Below, in pieces: positions 17,975-27,765 of a stretch of DNA of 64,000 bases. The stretch covers positions 496,001 to 560,000 of the forward strand of contig CBDCYR010000015.1 in the NCBI GenBank assembly GCA_965224275.1, given 5' to 3'. Within the stretch, counting starts at the first letter, position 1, and the number at the start of each line of letters is the position of its first letter. This DNA is from CAUZWH01 sp965224275. GTDB lineage: Bacteria > Pseudomonadota > Alphaproteobacteria > SHVV01. The notes beneath the pieces are model-generated. The model did no database searches. It was not told where the DNA came from and worked only from the letters and a program-made list of their open reading frames with translations. The translations under genes were made by a program, and so were the position numbers.

Positions 17975-19117
17975 TCAGCTCAAAGGTTCTTGTATACCCG
18001 CGCTGGTCGGCTTCAACGGATAGGTCTCGTGGACCAAATCCAGCTCTGTGACGATGGACGCAATGGCGGTGCTCTCCTCGCGGTCGAAAACGCCGTCCGC
18101 GTGCGCAACTGTCAAACTGAAGTAGACCAAAATGTCAGATGTCTTGGGACGTCCCCTCAGTGCTCTGAGCGGAAAAAGAGATTTTTCTTTAGACGCATTC
18201 GAATGGCGCCGAAAAGCAGTGCATAGCTCGTCGAACCGATCCATGGCTCGATCTACGACAAGCTCCTCAGCTAACTTCCGAATAGAAAGTTCGTAGAACG
18301 TTTGCCGAACGACCTCACGCTCTCTCTGCTCTACGTGCCCATCTGCCGACGCAACATACGCCGACGCGGTGGCGAATATTTCTTCGATATCCTTCGCCGC
18401 CATCCCGTCCGCTTCCTTAATGTCATTTTCCGATTCCGCGACAAGTTTTCTACTTAGTAATTGAGCGGGTGTCTCAATCCTACTAGTGCGAAACCAATTT
18501 GGTACCAAGAGGCCAATAATTGCTCCTACCACCGCGCCTTTCGCTAAGAAAAATTCAATATTTAGTTGGCCACGGTACGCTATTTCCCGCGTACCCTCGA
18601 ACGGTGGCAATCCCTCCATCCAGCGATGCGCAATAACACTTGCGACAACCATGCCTCCCCCTAATATCAACACATCCACAGCTCGAACGTATTTTGGCGC
18701 TGGCCCTGTCTGAATACGGAATAAATCCATGGCATACGCTGCGAAAAAACCTATGAAGGCAGATTGGGCCAAATAGGGGTACGACCATTTGATGTCTCCC
18801 CACACCTTCGTTATGTTCGCAGAGTTATCTAGGCCTACTATGGCGTTTTGCGTATAGCGAATAGAAATCATTGCCACTAGCCCCAGCAAAACCGCCAAAA
18901 GCGCGGATAGTAGATACGCATGGAACGGAAACTTTCCCGTTTTATCAATGTCCGCCCACCCCCACGTCATTTTGGGAATTATCGCTGAAAAAACAGCAGC
19001 GCCGTAAGATGTTGTCATTATTACCGCAGTAAACACTAAGCCGGCGTTAATTACCCCCTTCCCGGTGTATAGTTTCTCCACGAAGCTAATCCCTATGAAC
19101 ACGGCAAAAATCAGCAA
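17975..19117 (-). CDS. Multi-pass membrane protein with C-terminal TerB-like domain
   Basis: About 380 residues (TTG 19117; the frame is open a further 14 codons back to the previous gene's end without a better start). Residues 1-215 contain about six hydrophobic helices. The C-terminal ~150 residues form a TerB-like domain with its two characteristic repeats, ASAYVASADGHVEQRERE and SLTVAHADGVFDREES. TerB domains occur in tellurite-resistance and phage-defence or stress modules; function here is unknown. The preceding gene on the same strand (19159-20052) is another membrane protein, and both are visibly more AT-rich than the flanks. Confidence 0.65.
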   Translation of the reverse strand: MLIFAVFIGISFVEKLYTGKGVINAGLVFTAVIMTTSYGAAVFSAIIPKMTWGWADIDKTGKFPFHAYLLSALLAVLLGLVAMISIRYTQNAIVGLDNSANITKVWGDIKWSYPYLAQSAFIGFFAAYAMDLFRIQTGPAPKYVRAVDVLILGGGMVVASVIAHRWMEGLPPFEGTREIAYRGQLNIEFFLAKGAVVGAIIGLLVPNWFRTSRIETPAQLLSRKLVAESENDIKEADGMAAKDIEEIFATASAYVASADGHVEQREREVVRQTFYELSIRKLAEELVVDRAMDRFDELCTAFRRHSNASKEKSLFPLRALRGRPKTSDILVYFSLTVAHADGVFDREESTAIASIVTELDLVHETYPLKPTSAGIQEPLS

Positions 19118-19158
19118 CGATAAGTTGAATATTTGAGCTCTAGAAATACCACCTTTTA

Positions 19159-20052
19159 TTACAATTTCGCCCTAAATCCTATGCTGTTTATCAGTTTTTG
19201 TCTTCTTCGCTCCGTGAGTTCTGCATGAAATATTCCTTGAGCTAAAAACAAGCAATAACGTCCATATTGAAAATCTACTTGCGTGGCAACTTGTTCTTGG
19301 AAAGACGCCACGAGCTTGTCAAACGATGGATCCGCTTTGTGGCGAGAAGACAACGATTCTTGATACGCTGCCACTCGGTAGGACACCTCTTTGAAATCAT
19401 TTTGTAGAGCTCGATAGTCTGAAATATTCTGGTTAATGAAACGCTCATACTTACTACCCCTATTAGCAAGCCACTTTTTTAGTTGAAGCACCAAGTGCGC
19501 GAGTTTAACCCAACTGTATTCAATGCTTGTGTCGCTCTCAAATTTTAGGCATTCAACTGGAATATTGTGTAAACGTGCTAGTTGAACAATTTCTTTATTC
19601 GCGTCACTCGAAATTTCCAAAGGTGTGGACTGTAACCGCTCGCTTTGCCGAAAGACGTATTCTGGGATGTGACCTAAATCCCAAAATCGTTGGAGGAGCC
19701 ATCGGTCGACTTTCTGGATATACGGCAGATTTGGCAAAAGCGCGGTAAGAAGAAGGGCGGCCGCAATCGGGCCCGTAAATTTCGTGAGGTCGGAGGGAAG
19801 TGGAGTGCCACCAAATGCGCCGAGCATTTCCAGAGCGTTCGGCGAAGTCTGAATAAACGATCCAAAAAACCAATAAATGGCCACTAGAGCAAGAATGTAT
19901 GTGAAGAAAAATAGAAAAAATCGTTCAAAGGTAGTGGAAATCCTATTTTCTCTAACACCTACATAAGAAGACCGATTATACCTCTGATAAGCAAAGAATA
20001 TAATGAACAGAGCGCCAACTATCCACTCATATTGCTGTCCAGTGATCTCCAC
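19159..20052 (-). CDS. Membrane-anchored protein of unknown function, partner of the TerB-domain gene
   Basis: 297 residues from GTG 20052, with GGAGGGG immediately upstream. Three hydrophobic segments (about residues 10-22, 44-66 and 93-108) precede a hydrophilic, helix-rich C-terminal half (residues 125-297) with many charged residues and no motif I recognise. It is AT-rich relative to the window. The next gene on the strand (TerB domain) begins about 40 bases after its stop, so the two are probably cotranscribed. A possible horizontally acquired two-gene module. Confidence 0.6.
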   Translation of the reverse strand: MEITGQQYEWIVGALFIIFFAYQRYNRSSYVGVRENRISTTFERFFLFFFTYILALVAIYWFFGSFIQTSPNALEMLGAFGGTPLPSDLTKFTGPIAAALLLTALLPNLPYIQKVDRWLLQRFWDLGHIPEYVFRQSERLQSTPLEISSDANKEIVQLARLHNIPVECLKFESDTSIEYSWVKLAHLVLQLKKWLANRGSKYERFINQNISDYRALQNDFKEVSYRVAAYQESLSSRHKADPSFDKLVASFQEQVATQVDFQYGRYCLFLAQGIFHAELTERRRQKLINSIGFRAKL

Positions 20053-20480
20053 GTTCCCCTCCGTGCACAGATTTTCTCACCTATTTCGGTCGAAGCTTAC
20101 GCTCACCCCCACGGCTAAATCCACATTGCTAAGCGACCTAACCCAGCGAGTACCTTTGTTTGAGCAGGAATGTTGGTTTGGGTGGTAGCAATTGTGTTTA
20201 GGTTCCAAAATCACCTAATCCAACATGAACTCACCGTGGTTTAAGATTTACCGTAATTTGGTTATTGAAAAATATTCGGGTTCAACTGTATTTTCGTAGG
20301 GGTTATTACTAGGCAATCACGGCCACAGGTAAATGGATTCAGTGTTTATGTTGGTGAAACGGCACGGTCGCCTATTATTCCGAAATGCGATGCGGATTTT
20401 TTCTTCTCAGCATGATCCGGTCGTCATTTCTGTCGTAGAAACGCGATCTAGCCGGATATTAGGACCATGCCTAGGGTCGG
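20053..20480. other. AT-rich intergenic region without a recognisable gene
   Basis: Between the start of the membrane-protein gene (20052, minus) and the end of the oxidoreductase (20481, minus). Composition is markedly more AT-rich than the metabolic genes around it. No open frame with coding character, repeat or strong hairpin was found. It probably holds the promoter of the two-gene module and marks one edge of an acquired segment. Confidence 0.4.
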
Positions 20481-21464
20481 TCAGCCGCCGGCAACCTCGA
20501 GCAGCAATTTACCGGCAACACCGCGCCCCTGGATCTTTGCGTGCATATCGCGCGCGCGCTCGAGCGAAAAGCGCTCGACGATTGGAACATCGAGCCAGCC
20601 CTCGGCAACGCCCTGAAGCACGTAGTCATTGCCGCGCGCCCACAGCGCCGGCATGTCCATCACATGGTGAATGCTAAAGCGCGTGAATGCCTGCGACCGG
20701 TTCAACACACGGTCGCGAATATTGCCAAGCGGCGTTCCCTCGGCCTCGCCGATATTGATGACGTGGCCGAGTATGCGCACCGCGTCGAAGGTTTTGTCCA
20801 GCGTCGTGGCGCCAAGGGAATCGATTGCAAGGTCGACCCCCCTGCCCTCAGTCAGATCAAGCACCGCAGAAACAAAATTCGTTTGGTTGAGATTGATCAC
20901 GGTATCGGCGCCGTATTTCAGCGGCAGGTTTTCCTTGCCGGGCGTCCCCACCGTGCCGATGACACGGGCGCCCAACCGAACCGCGAGTTGCGTGACGAAC
21001 AAGCCGACCCCGCCGCCGGCGGCGTGAACCAGAACTGTTTCACCTGCTTTTAATTGGTAGACGGTGTGCAGCATGTAATACGCGGTCAGCGCCTGAACCG
21101 GGTAAGCCGCCGCCACGTCAAGTCCAACGCCGTGGGGCAGACGGGTGACGACCGAAGCTGCCGCGGCGCAGGTTTCCGCGTAGCCGCCGCTACCGACCAA
21201 TGTCGTGACACGGTCGCCGACCGATAGGTTGGTGATATCGGTCCCCTTCGCGGCCACGGTGCCCGAAACTTCCATGCCCGGAATGACCGGAAAGTCGATG
21301 CGGTGCGGATATTTTCCACTTCGCACTTGCGTGTCGGCCCAATTACAACCGCAATAAGCGACCTTGATCAGGATTTCGCCCGCGCGCGCCTTCGGTTCCG
21401 GGACATCGCGAAGTTGCAGCGCATCGAGTTGTTCGCTGGGGGTGTCGACGACGATCGCGCGCAC
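20481..21464 (-). CDS. Quinone-oxidoreductase-like medium-chain dehydrogenase (zinc-independent)
   Basis: 327 residues from GTG 21464 with GAGGAG about 10 bases upstream. GroES-like N-terminus (VAYCGCNWADTQVRSGKYPHRIDFPVIPGMEVSG) and Rossmann domain with the NADPH-binding AAGGGVG motif (VLVHAAGGGVGLFVTQLA). The catalytic-zinc ligands of alcohol dehydrogenases are missing, which fits NADPH:quinone reductases. It is divergent from hyuA at 21692, with about 230 bases between. Confidence 0.85.
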   Translation of the reverse strand: MRAIVVDTPSEQLDALQLRDVPEPKARAGEILIKVAYCGCNWADTQVRSGKYPHRIDFPVIPGMEVSGTVAAKGTDITNLSVGDRVTTLVGSGGYAETCAAAASVVTRLPHGVGLDVAAAYPVQALTAYYMLHTVYQLKAGETVLVHAAGGGVGLFVTQLAVRLGARVIGTVGTPGKENLPLKYGADTVINLNQTNFVSAVLDLTEGRGVDLAIDSLGATTLDKTFDAVRILGHVINIGEAEGTPLGNIRDRVLNRSQAFTRFSIHHVMDMPALWARGNDYVLQGVAEGWLDVPIVERFSLERARDMHAKIQGRGVAGKLLLEVAGG

Positions 21465-21691
21465 TGGTTGAATCTCCTCAAACCGCTATTGCCGCTTCTC
21501 GCGAGCCAATGCCAAGCCGCTCGCGCTCGGCTGTTGATCCCAATTAACAGGATCAATCCGCCTTATATCACCTGCGTCATTGGCTTGCTCAGCAACTTGC
21601 CGCCCGAGTCGCGGCGAGCCTTGCCAACACTGCCTTTAGCGAACAAGCTGGCGCCCGCGAATAAGGCTTTTTGAATGGCGAGGGCGCGCGC

Positions 21692-23776
21692 GTGATACTC
21701 ATTGGGGTCGATGTCGGCGGGACGTTTACAGATGTCGTGGTTACCGATACCGACACCCGCCTGACCTCGATCCACAAAGTTCCGACCACCCCGGAAGATC
21801 CGTCCGTGGGTGTCATAGCCGGCCTCCAGGAGATTTGCGACCGCGCTGATATTGCCCGCGATGACGTCGAGCATGTGATGCACGGCACGACCATCGCTAC
21901 CAACGCGGTGCTCGAATATGACGGCGCCGTGACTGGCATGGTCACAACCGCCGGCTACCGCGACATCATTCATATTGGTCGCCATCAGCGGCCGCAGCAC
22001 TACTCGATCATGCAAGACGTGCCCTGGCAGGATCGACCGCTGGTGCGCCGACGCCACCGGCTCACGGTCGCCGAGCGCCTGACGCCACCGCGCGGCGAGG
22101 TCGAGACCGCACTCGATGAAGACGCCGTCCGCCAAGCCGCGCGCCAGCTCCGCGACGCCAAGGTCAATGCGATCGCGGTGTGCTTTCTGTTCTCCTACCT
22201 CAACCCCGCCCACGAAGATCGCGCCCGTGAGATTATTGAGGCCGAATACCCCGAATGCTTCGTCACAACGTCAGCGTCGGTGTCGCCTCAGTTCCGTGAG
22301 TTCGAGCGCTTTACAACCGCGGCGATGAATGCCTTCGTCGGACCCAAGGTGCGCACCTATGTCCGCGACTTGGAAGGTGCGATCAACGACAACGGGTTTG
22401 GCGCCGAGTTGCACGTGATGGGCTCGAACGGCGGTGTCGCCTCGGCCGCCATGGTCGCGGAGCGCCCGGTGTTGACTCTTTTGTCCGGACCCGCAGCCGG
22501 TGTTCTCGGCGGTTTGGTGAGCGGTGAGCTTTCCGGGCGTCACAACCTCATCACGTTCGACGTCGGCGGCACCTCCGCCGATATTGGCCTTATCCGCGAC
22601 GGTGAATTCAGCGAGGCGACCGCGCGAGACACCTGGATCGGCGGCTATCCGGTGATGGCACCGATGATCGATATACACACGATCGGTGCCGGCGGTGGAT
22701 CAATCGCGCACATCGACGCCGGCGGCGCGTTTCGGGTAGGACCCCAAAGTGCCGGCGCACAGCCGGGTCCCGCGGCCTATGGCCGGGGCGGTGATCAGCC
22801 GACCGTCACGGACGCGCAAATCGTGCTCGGGCGCTTGCCACCCAACAATTTCCTGGGTGGCAAAATGATCCTACACGCCGATGCATCGCACGCCGTTATC
22901 GACCGTCTCGGGGACGAAATCGGCCTCGGCCGGGACGAAGCCGCCGAAGGCGTGTTGACGATCGTCAACGCCAACATGGCCAATGCCATTCGCTCGCGAA
23001 CAATTCAAAAGGGGCACGATCCGCGGGAGTTTGCCTTGGTCGCGTTTGGCGGTGCCGGCCCGCTGCACGGCGTCGATGTCGCCCGCGATCTCGGCATCCC
23101 CGAGGTAATCGTGCCGCCGTTCCCCGGCATCACCTCAGCGGTCGGACTCCTGACGACCGATCTTAAATACGACGCCATTCGAACCGAGTTTCAGATCAGC
23201 GGTGAGGTCGACGCTGGGCGCCTGACCAACGACTTCGGATCTATGCAACGCGCGCTCGCCAACCAATTCGAGCGCGACGGATTAACCGCCGAGGCCGTTG
23301 GCTATACCCGCTACGGAGACCTCCGCTATGTCGGCCAGGGCTACGAACTTCGCGTTCCGATTGCCGACGGCCCGGTCGGAGAGGCGACGATGACTCAACT
23401 CTTTAATGACTTTGAGGAGATCCACCGCACCGAGTACGGTCATGGGTTCGAGGACAGCCCGATCGAAATCGTCAACATTCGCCTCACTGGGATCGGTCAT
23501 ATGCCCAAGATCAAGCTGGGCCAAACGCGCGCGGTTGACGGCGCCGGCAGTACCCTCGATGAGGCGATTCTGGGGGCCGGCCAATGCACCTTCCGGCGCG
23601 ATGGAGAATTGACCAGCCTGGCGACACCGCTTATTGCGCGCGACACGATTCCCGCTGGAAAACCGATTGATGGACCTGCGATCATTATCCAAACCGATTC
23701 GACCACCGTGATTCCGCCTGGCGCACGCGCCACCGCAGACGCTGACGGCAACCTAATTATCGAGACGGGAGTGTGA
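21692..23776 (+). CDS. hyuA: Hydantoinase/oxoprolinase A-type subunit (ATP-dependent)
   Basis: Start taken at GTG 21692, with GAGGG about 8 bases upstream; it puts the actin-like ATPase phosphate loop at the N-terminus (LIGVDVGGTFTDVVV). 694 residues. Other family landmarks: HGTTIATNAVLE, LLSGPAAGVLGG, ITFDVGGTSADIG, TIGAGGGSIAHID, AFGGAGPLHG. With HyuB it forms an ATP-dependent cyclic-amide hydrolase or related carboxylase; the natural substrate cannot be read from sequence. One base separates its stop from hyuB. Confidence 0.9.
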   Translation: MILIGVDVGGTFTDVVVTDTDTRLTSIHKVPTTPEDPSVGVIAGLQEICDRADIARDDVEHVMHGTTIATNAVLEYDGAVTGMVTTAGYRDIIHIGRHQRPQHYSIMQDVPWQDRPLVRRRHRLTVAERLTPPRGEVETALDEDAVRQAARQLRDAKVNAIAVCFLFSYLNPAHEDRAREIIEAEYPECFVTTSASVSPQFREFERFTTAAMNAFVGPKVRTYVRDLEGAINDNGFGAELHVMGSNGGVASAAMVAERPVLTLLSGPAAGVLGGLVSGELSGRHNLITFDVGGTSADIGLIRDGEFSEATARDTWIGGYPVMAPMIDIHTIGAGGGSIAHIDAGGAFRVGPQSAGAQPGPAAYGRGGDQPTVTDAQIVLGRLPPNNFLGGKMILHADASHAVIDRLGDEIGLGRDEAAEGVLTIVNANMANAIRSRTIQKGHDPREFALVAFGGAGPLHGVDVARDLGIPEVIVPPFPGITSAVGLLTTDLKYDAIRTEFQISGEVDAGRLTNDFGSMQRALANQFERDGLTAEAVGYTRYGDLRYVGQGYELRVPIADGPVGEATMTQLFNDFEEIHRTEYGHGFEDSPIEIVNIRLTGIGHMPKIKLGQTRAVDGAGSTLDEAILGAGQCTFRRDGELTSLATPLIARDTIPAGKPIDGPAIIIQTDSTTVIPPGARATADADGNLIIETGV

Positions 23777-23777
23777 C

Positions 23778-25577
23778 ATGACCAAACCCACAGCCGCGGC
23801 ACGCAATGCGCCGGACGTTGATCATGTCACCGCGAGTGTCGTGCAGGGCGCGCTTGAGAATATCGCGGTCGAGATGGGCTACAAGCTGATGCGGATGTCG
23901 TATTCGTCGATCATCCGCGAGTCCGAAGATTTCGGCGCCGCCTTGGTCGACGCGCACGGTCGCGGCCTCGCCGAATCCGCCCAATCCACACCGCTCCAAT
24001 CCGGCCCTATTCCCGGCTACGTCCGCGGCATCATGCGGACGCTCGACGCGCGTGGCGAAACCATCGAGCCCGGCGACGTGATCATGCACAACGACCCCTA
24101 TGCGGGCGCGAGCCACGGCCCCGATATCGGCTTCGCCGTACCGGTGTTCGACCATGATGATCTGCTGGGCTTTGCGGTAACAACCGCGCATCACCTCGAT
24201 ATCGGCTCGCTGTCACCGGGCAGTTGCGGCATCGTCGACGCCATCGACGCCTACGCCGAGGGTCTCCAATTCAAGGCGATAAAAGTTTACGATCGGGGCG
24301 AAAAGGTCGTGCCGGTATGGCACATCCTGCGCGACAACATTCGCGTTTCCGACCTCGTGGTGGGTGACATCGAAGCACAGATTGCTGCCGCTCGTTTCGG
24401 CGCCCAACAAATGCTCGATCTGGTGGGCCGCCATGGACGCAAGACCTTTGAGGCAGCGTGCGAATCGGTGATGAACTACTCAGAACGCCTGATGCGCCAG
24501 GCCATCGCGGACTTACCCGACGGCACCTACTCGGCCACCACCTACATTGACGGCTATCTCGATGATCCCGATCCCTCGCGCCGTGAATTGCCGCTGGTGG
24601 TAAACCTCACGATCGCGGGCGACGGTATGGTCGTCGATCTCACCGGCACCGCCGATCAAGTCCCCGATCGGCCGATCAACATGCCCTTCGAGGGCACCGT
24701 GGATATCGCGGTCTGGCTAACGGTCCGCTCGGTGCTGCTCGATACGGAAACTCACGGCCATATTCCGGTTAATGAAGGTCTGGTGCGGCCGATCAAAATC
24801 ATCGCGCCCAAAGGATCAATCACCAATCCGGAGTTCCCAGCACCGACAATTGCACGCTTCGCGCCCGGCAACCAACTCGCCGATACCGTGATGAAAGCGT
24901 TGGCGCAGGTGGCGCCGAGGCAGGTCTCCGCCGGTATCGGCAACCTCAAGGTCATCGCCTTTTCCGGGATGCGCGACAATCAGCACTGGGTGCATATGGA
25001 GATCTTCGAGGGCAGCTATGGTGGCCGCTACGGCAAGGATGGCATGGATACGGTCGATACGCTCTATGCCAACACCCGCAACAACCCGATCGAAGACATC
25101 GAGTCGCATCTACCGCTGCGGGTCGACCGTTACGAATTGCGCGAAGACGTCAGCGGGGCCGGCGAATGGCGCGGTGGATTCGGATCGATTCGCGAGTTCG
25201 TTTATCAATCCGATGGCGGCGCCTCGGTCGAGGGCGAAGGGCACGGTTTCAATCCGTGGGGATTTGATGGCGGCGACGAAGGCCGCCCGGCGGCACTGCG
25301 GCTCGACCGGATCGAAGGCGGTGCCCAGGACCTTCCTTCCAAAGCACCCTACATGCCGCTCAAGACCGGCGATCGGTTTGTTTGCATCGGCCCGGCCGGC
25401 GGTGGTTACGGCGATCCGCTCAGGCGCGACCCTCATAAAGTCTTGGACGATGTGCTCGATGGGCTCATCAGCCGCGAAGCGGCGTTGCGCGATTATTGCG
25501 TCGCGATTTCTGCCAACTTCGACCTCGACGAGACCAAGACCAGCGAGCTTCGGGCCAGCGGCAGAGCGTCCGCCTAG
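23778..25577 (+). CDS. hyuB: Hydantoinase/oxoprolinase B-type subunit
   Basis: 599 residues. Family landmarks: VVQGALENIAVEMGYKLMRMSYSSIIRESEDFGAAL, PGDVIMHNDPYAGASHGPDIGFAVPVF (metal-ligand-rich region), TTAHHLDIGSLSPGS, and the C-terminal GGGYGDPLRRDP, which is the hallmark ending of HyuB proteins. It is translated immediately after hyuA and should be cotranscribed. It differs clearly from the hyuB at 34222-36012, so the two operons probably act on different substrates. Confidence 0.9.
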   Translation: MTKPTAAARNAPDVDHVTASVVQGALENIAVEMGYKLMRMSYSSIIRESEDFGAALVDAHGRGLAESAQSTPLQSGPIPGYVRGIMRTLDARGETIEPGDVIMHNDPYAGASHGPDIGFAVPVFDHDDLLGFAVTTAHHLDIGSLSPGSCGIVDAIDAYAEGLQFKAIKVYDRGEKVVPVWHILRDNIRVSDLVVGDIEAQIAAARFGAQQMLDLVGRHGRKTFEAACESVMNYSERLMRQAIADLPDGTYSATTYIDGYLDDPDPSRRELPLVVNLTIAGDGMVVDLTGTADQVPDRPINMPFEGTVDIAVWLTVRSVLLDTETHGHIPVNEGLVRPIKIIAPKGSITNPEFPAPTIARFAPGNQLADTVMKALAQVAPRQVSAGIGNLKVIAFSGMRDNQHWVHMEIFEGSYGGRYGKDGMDTVDTLYANTRNNPIEDIESHLPLRVDRYELREDVSGAGEWRGGFGSIREFVYQSDGGASVEGEGHGFNPWGFDGGDEGRPAALRLDRIEGGAQDLPSKAPYMPLKTGDRFVCIGPAGGGYGDPLRRDPHKVLDDVLDGLISREAALRDYCVAISANFDLDETKTSELRASGRASA

Positions 25578-25733
25578 CGACACCCTCACGTATGGGGTTG
25601 GCGTCGGTCGCTCGTCGCGCCACGCACCCACTGCATTCCGGGCCGCCGTCGCGAACACCGCGACTACGACTGCCGAAATTCATCAAAATCTTACTAAGAC
25701 ATTGTTTTAACGGAATAATTATTATCTTAAAGA

Positions 25734-25747
25734 GTGACCCCCGTCAC
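25734..25747. promoter_or_regulatory. CRP/FNR-type palindromic site
   Basis: GTGACCCCCGTCAC, that is AGTGA-N6-TCACA in context, close to the CRP consensus TGTGA-N6-TCACA. It lies about 155 bases after hyuB and about 95 bases before the terminator stem. Similar palindromes occur at 46495-46602 and 54954-54967. Confidence 0.4.
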
Positions 25748-25841
25748 AGACCGTTATGGAGCCCAGGGTTATACTTGGATCATCCTCCCTCTGATGCTGG
25801 TTGCAGGAAAGTATCCCTAACTGGCAACACAGAAACTTCGA

Positions 25842-25867
25842 CCCCGCCTCTCCCGGCGGGGTTTTTT
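25842..25867 (+). terminator. Rho-independent terminator
   Basis: Stem CCCCGCC (25842-25848) pairs with GGCGGGG (25855-25861) around a 6-base loop, followed by six T residues on the plus strand. It lies 265 bases beyond the hyuB stop, so it either ends the hyu transcript or a separate short RNA starting near 25750. Confidence 0.75.
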
Positions 25868-25934
25868 CTTCTTGGACACGGTTCATCCAACCGGACTGAT
25901 GTCTTGGGTATCGCGTTAACCCGCGAGCGTTGCG

Positions 25935-26804
25935 TCAAGGCTTCAGCGTCAACCGTGCTTTTAGAAAAGCGATGATCTCGATAAGCGCGCGGTGCGTGGG
26001 TTCACCGTCTTCGCCCCACACCTCCTGGGCTCGGAACAGGCCACCATCGGTGGGGACGTAGCCGCCTAGATCGGCCGGTACATCGACGCGATCATGGGGC
26101 AGCGCGAAATGAGCGGTTAATATGGCATGGTCCTTGCCTGGTATTTCGATACCGCGAAACGTCTCGCCGAATAGGGCGTTGAGTGCATCGAACTTCTCAT
26201 GCTTGCACAGTCCGTCGTCTTCAAATCGGTAGCCGAGCAGCGCCGGTCCCCCGTGCTCGGAAGCGAGCCGGGCAGCGGCTTGCCTGGCTTGCTCGGGCTG
26301 GTCGACCGCAGCGTGCCCCGCCCCGAACAGGGGCAACGACGGTTGGCTGCCGACCGCAGCTTCGATGGCTGGTTCGGCGATTAGGCTCAGCGCGAAGTTA
26401 CCGGTTAAGCACATGCCGATCGCACCGACTTTATCCTGGCCGCTACGTGCGGCGACCTCGTTGGCAAGCGCACGCAACCAGCCGAGAATAGGGCTGTTGC
26501 CGTCTCGCGCCCATAGGCGGAACTCACGTTGGATACAAAGCTTTGGAACATTAAGAACCGTTTTGGCGGCGCTGAACGGGGTATCGAATTCACCGAACAT
26601 CAGCGGCATGAAGACCCCGAAGCCCTCGTCCACCAGCTTGTCGGCGAGCAGACGGCACTCATGAACCAGCCCCGGCAACTCGTGCATCAACAGGATCGGC
26701 AGCCCATCACCACGAACGTAAACGGGGTGCGAGATGCCGTTGCTCCGAAACGCAAAGTTCTCGTACGCATGGTTCGAGATCAACGGTGCGCACCTCTCAC
26801 TCAC
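25935..26804 (-). CDS. Dienelactone-hydrolase family protein
   Basis: 289 residues from GTG 26804. Alpha/beta-hydrolase fold: LPILLMHELPGLVHECRLLADKLVDEGF near the oxyanion region, nucleophile elbow GAIGMCLTGNFAL with Cys in place of Ser, as in dienelactone hydrolase, and a C-terminal His candidate in GKDHAILTAHF. It probably cleaves a lactone or ester. It is convergent with hyuB, and 41 bases separate it from the upstream TPR gene on the same strand. Confidence 0.82.
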   Translation of the reverse strand: MSERCAPLISNHAYENFAFRSNGISHPVYVRGDGLPILLMHELPGLVHECRLLADKLVDEGFGVFMPLMFGEFDTPFSAAKTVLNVPKLCIQREFRLWARDGNSPILGWLRALANEVAARSGQDKVGAIGMCLTGNFALSLIAEPAIEAAVGSQPSLPLFGAGHAAVDQPEQARQAAARLASEHGGPALLGYRFEDDGLCKHEKFDALNALFGETFRGIEIPGKDHAILTAHFALPHDRVDVPADLGGYVPTDGGLFRAQEVWGEDGEPTHRALIEIIAFLKARLTLKP

Positions 26805-26844
26805 ATTTTCGTTCTAATAATCGATCTCGCCTGCGATAAGATCC

Positions 26845-27579
26845 TTAGAACCTATCGCCCCGGATTTCTGCATTCACGATGTCAAAGTGGGCGAGCGTTG
26901 CGCAAGCGCCGGGAAATTGAGGTAGCCAATCGGCGACTTTCCCTCGAAGCACCGATACGTCGTCGGGCGTTATGCTACTAAATTCCGAGGCCGAGAACGC
27001 TTGCCCTCGAAATACATAAAGACGGGCTGCCTTAACTATTGGACTGACGTTCGGCTCAGCGAGAAACCACATAAGCTGGGCGCAACGTTTTTCCTTCGAC
27101 GAGGTAGCAACCAGAGCCTGGCCGTGTTGGTCAACCGGCGGAGCTACCGCACGCAGCACTTGTTTGGCCTCGGAAGTTTGACCGGACAAAATGTAGGCGA
27201 GAGCAAGATTTAGTTTTGTATTTGCGTCTTCTTGAAGCGCGTCGGCAAACCTGAAATCCGATACAGCCCCAGGCAAGTCCCGCGTTGCAAGACGGGCGAA
27301 CGCCATATTCACAATTATGCTAACGAATTGAGATGTTTCTTGAAGCGCTTTCCCATTGGACTCCGCCCAATCTCGTGCGGCTTCCCCCTCGGCTACGGCT
27401 TCATCATACCGTCCCAATATGACCAGCCCCGCAACAATATTGCCCCAAGTGCTAGTGCTCCTCAGTCCGAGCGATTCAGAGTTCGCTCTTCTCCAGGCAG
27501 TAAGTGCATTTGCGTACTCATTTCGATATAAGAGCGTGTTGAACGAAGCCGCTCCACGGCAGTTTTTGCTTCAGACATT
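26845..27579 (-). pseudogene. TPR-repeat protein, frameshifted near the N-terminus
   Basis: A strong ribosome site (AGGAGGAAGG) and ATG 27579 start MSEAKTAVE, but this frame ends after about 38 codons. The repeat-containing body (SFNTLLYRNEYANALTAWRRANSESLG, LVILGRYDEAVAEGEAARDWAESNG, LPGAVSDFRFADALQED, AYILSGQTSEAKQVLRA) is in another frame. Adding one G at GTGGAG-CGGC near 27548 would join them as MSEAKTAVEAASFNTLLY. TTG 27417 could still give 190 residues. Probably a helical-repeat protein of unknown role; the upstream region is replaced by an IS91-like element. Confidence 0.6.
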
Positions 27580-27765
27580 GAGCCTTCCTCCTAATGTGCA
27601 GCGCTTGTTTCCGGGTGTTGGAGTGCCGGATTTGTGTCGGATCCCGGGTGCCGGTTCCGCAATCTAAGAGCCTACCTGTTTTCTGGTTTCCCACGGTTAG
27701 CATCGACCCCACTGATGGCCAGCCCCGGATTGTCCGGTGGAGCGCCGTTCAGGCCAGGGAGATCG

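Larger units (their letters stand above)
25578..25934. other. Intergenic region with a CRP-type site followed by a terminator
   Basis: 357 bases between the convergent hyuB and dienelactone-hydrolase genes. An AT-rich stretch (25690-25733) is followed by a CRP-type palindrome (25734-25747), about 95 bases without a good frame, and a strong rho-independent terminator (25842-25867). This order suggests a short non-coding transcript on the plus strand; see the findings. Confidence 0.35.

Noticed and set aside
20333..20677. A 114-codon plus-strand ORF
   Set aside because: Half of it is antisense to the quinone oxidoreductase and the rest lies in AT-rich non-coding DNA; composition changes abruptly at the gene border.
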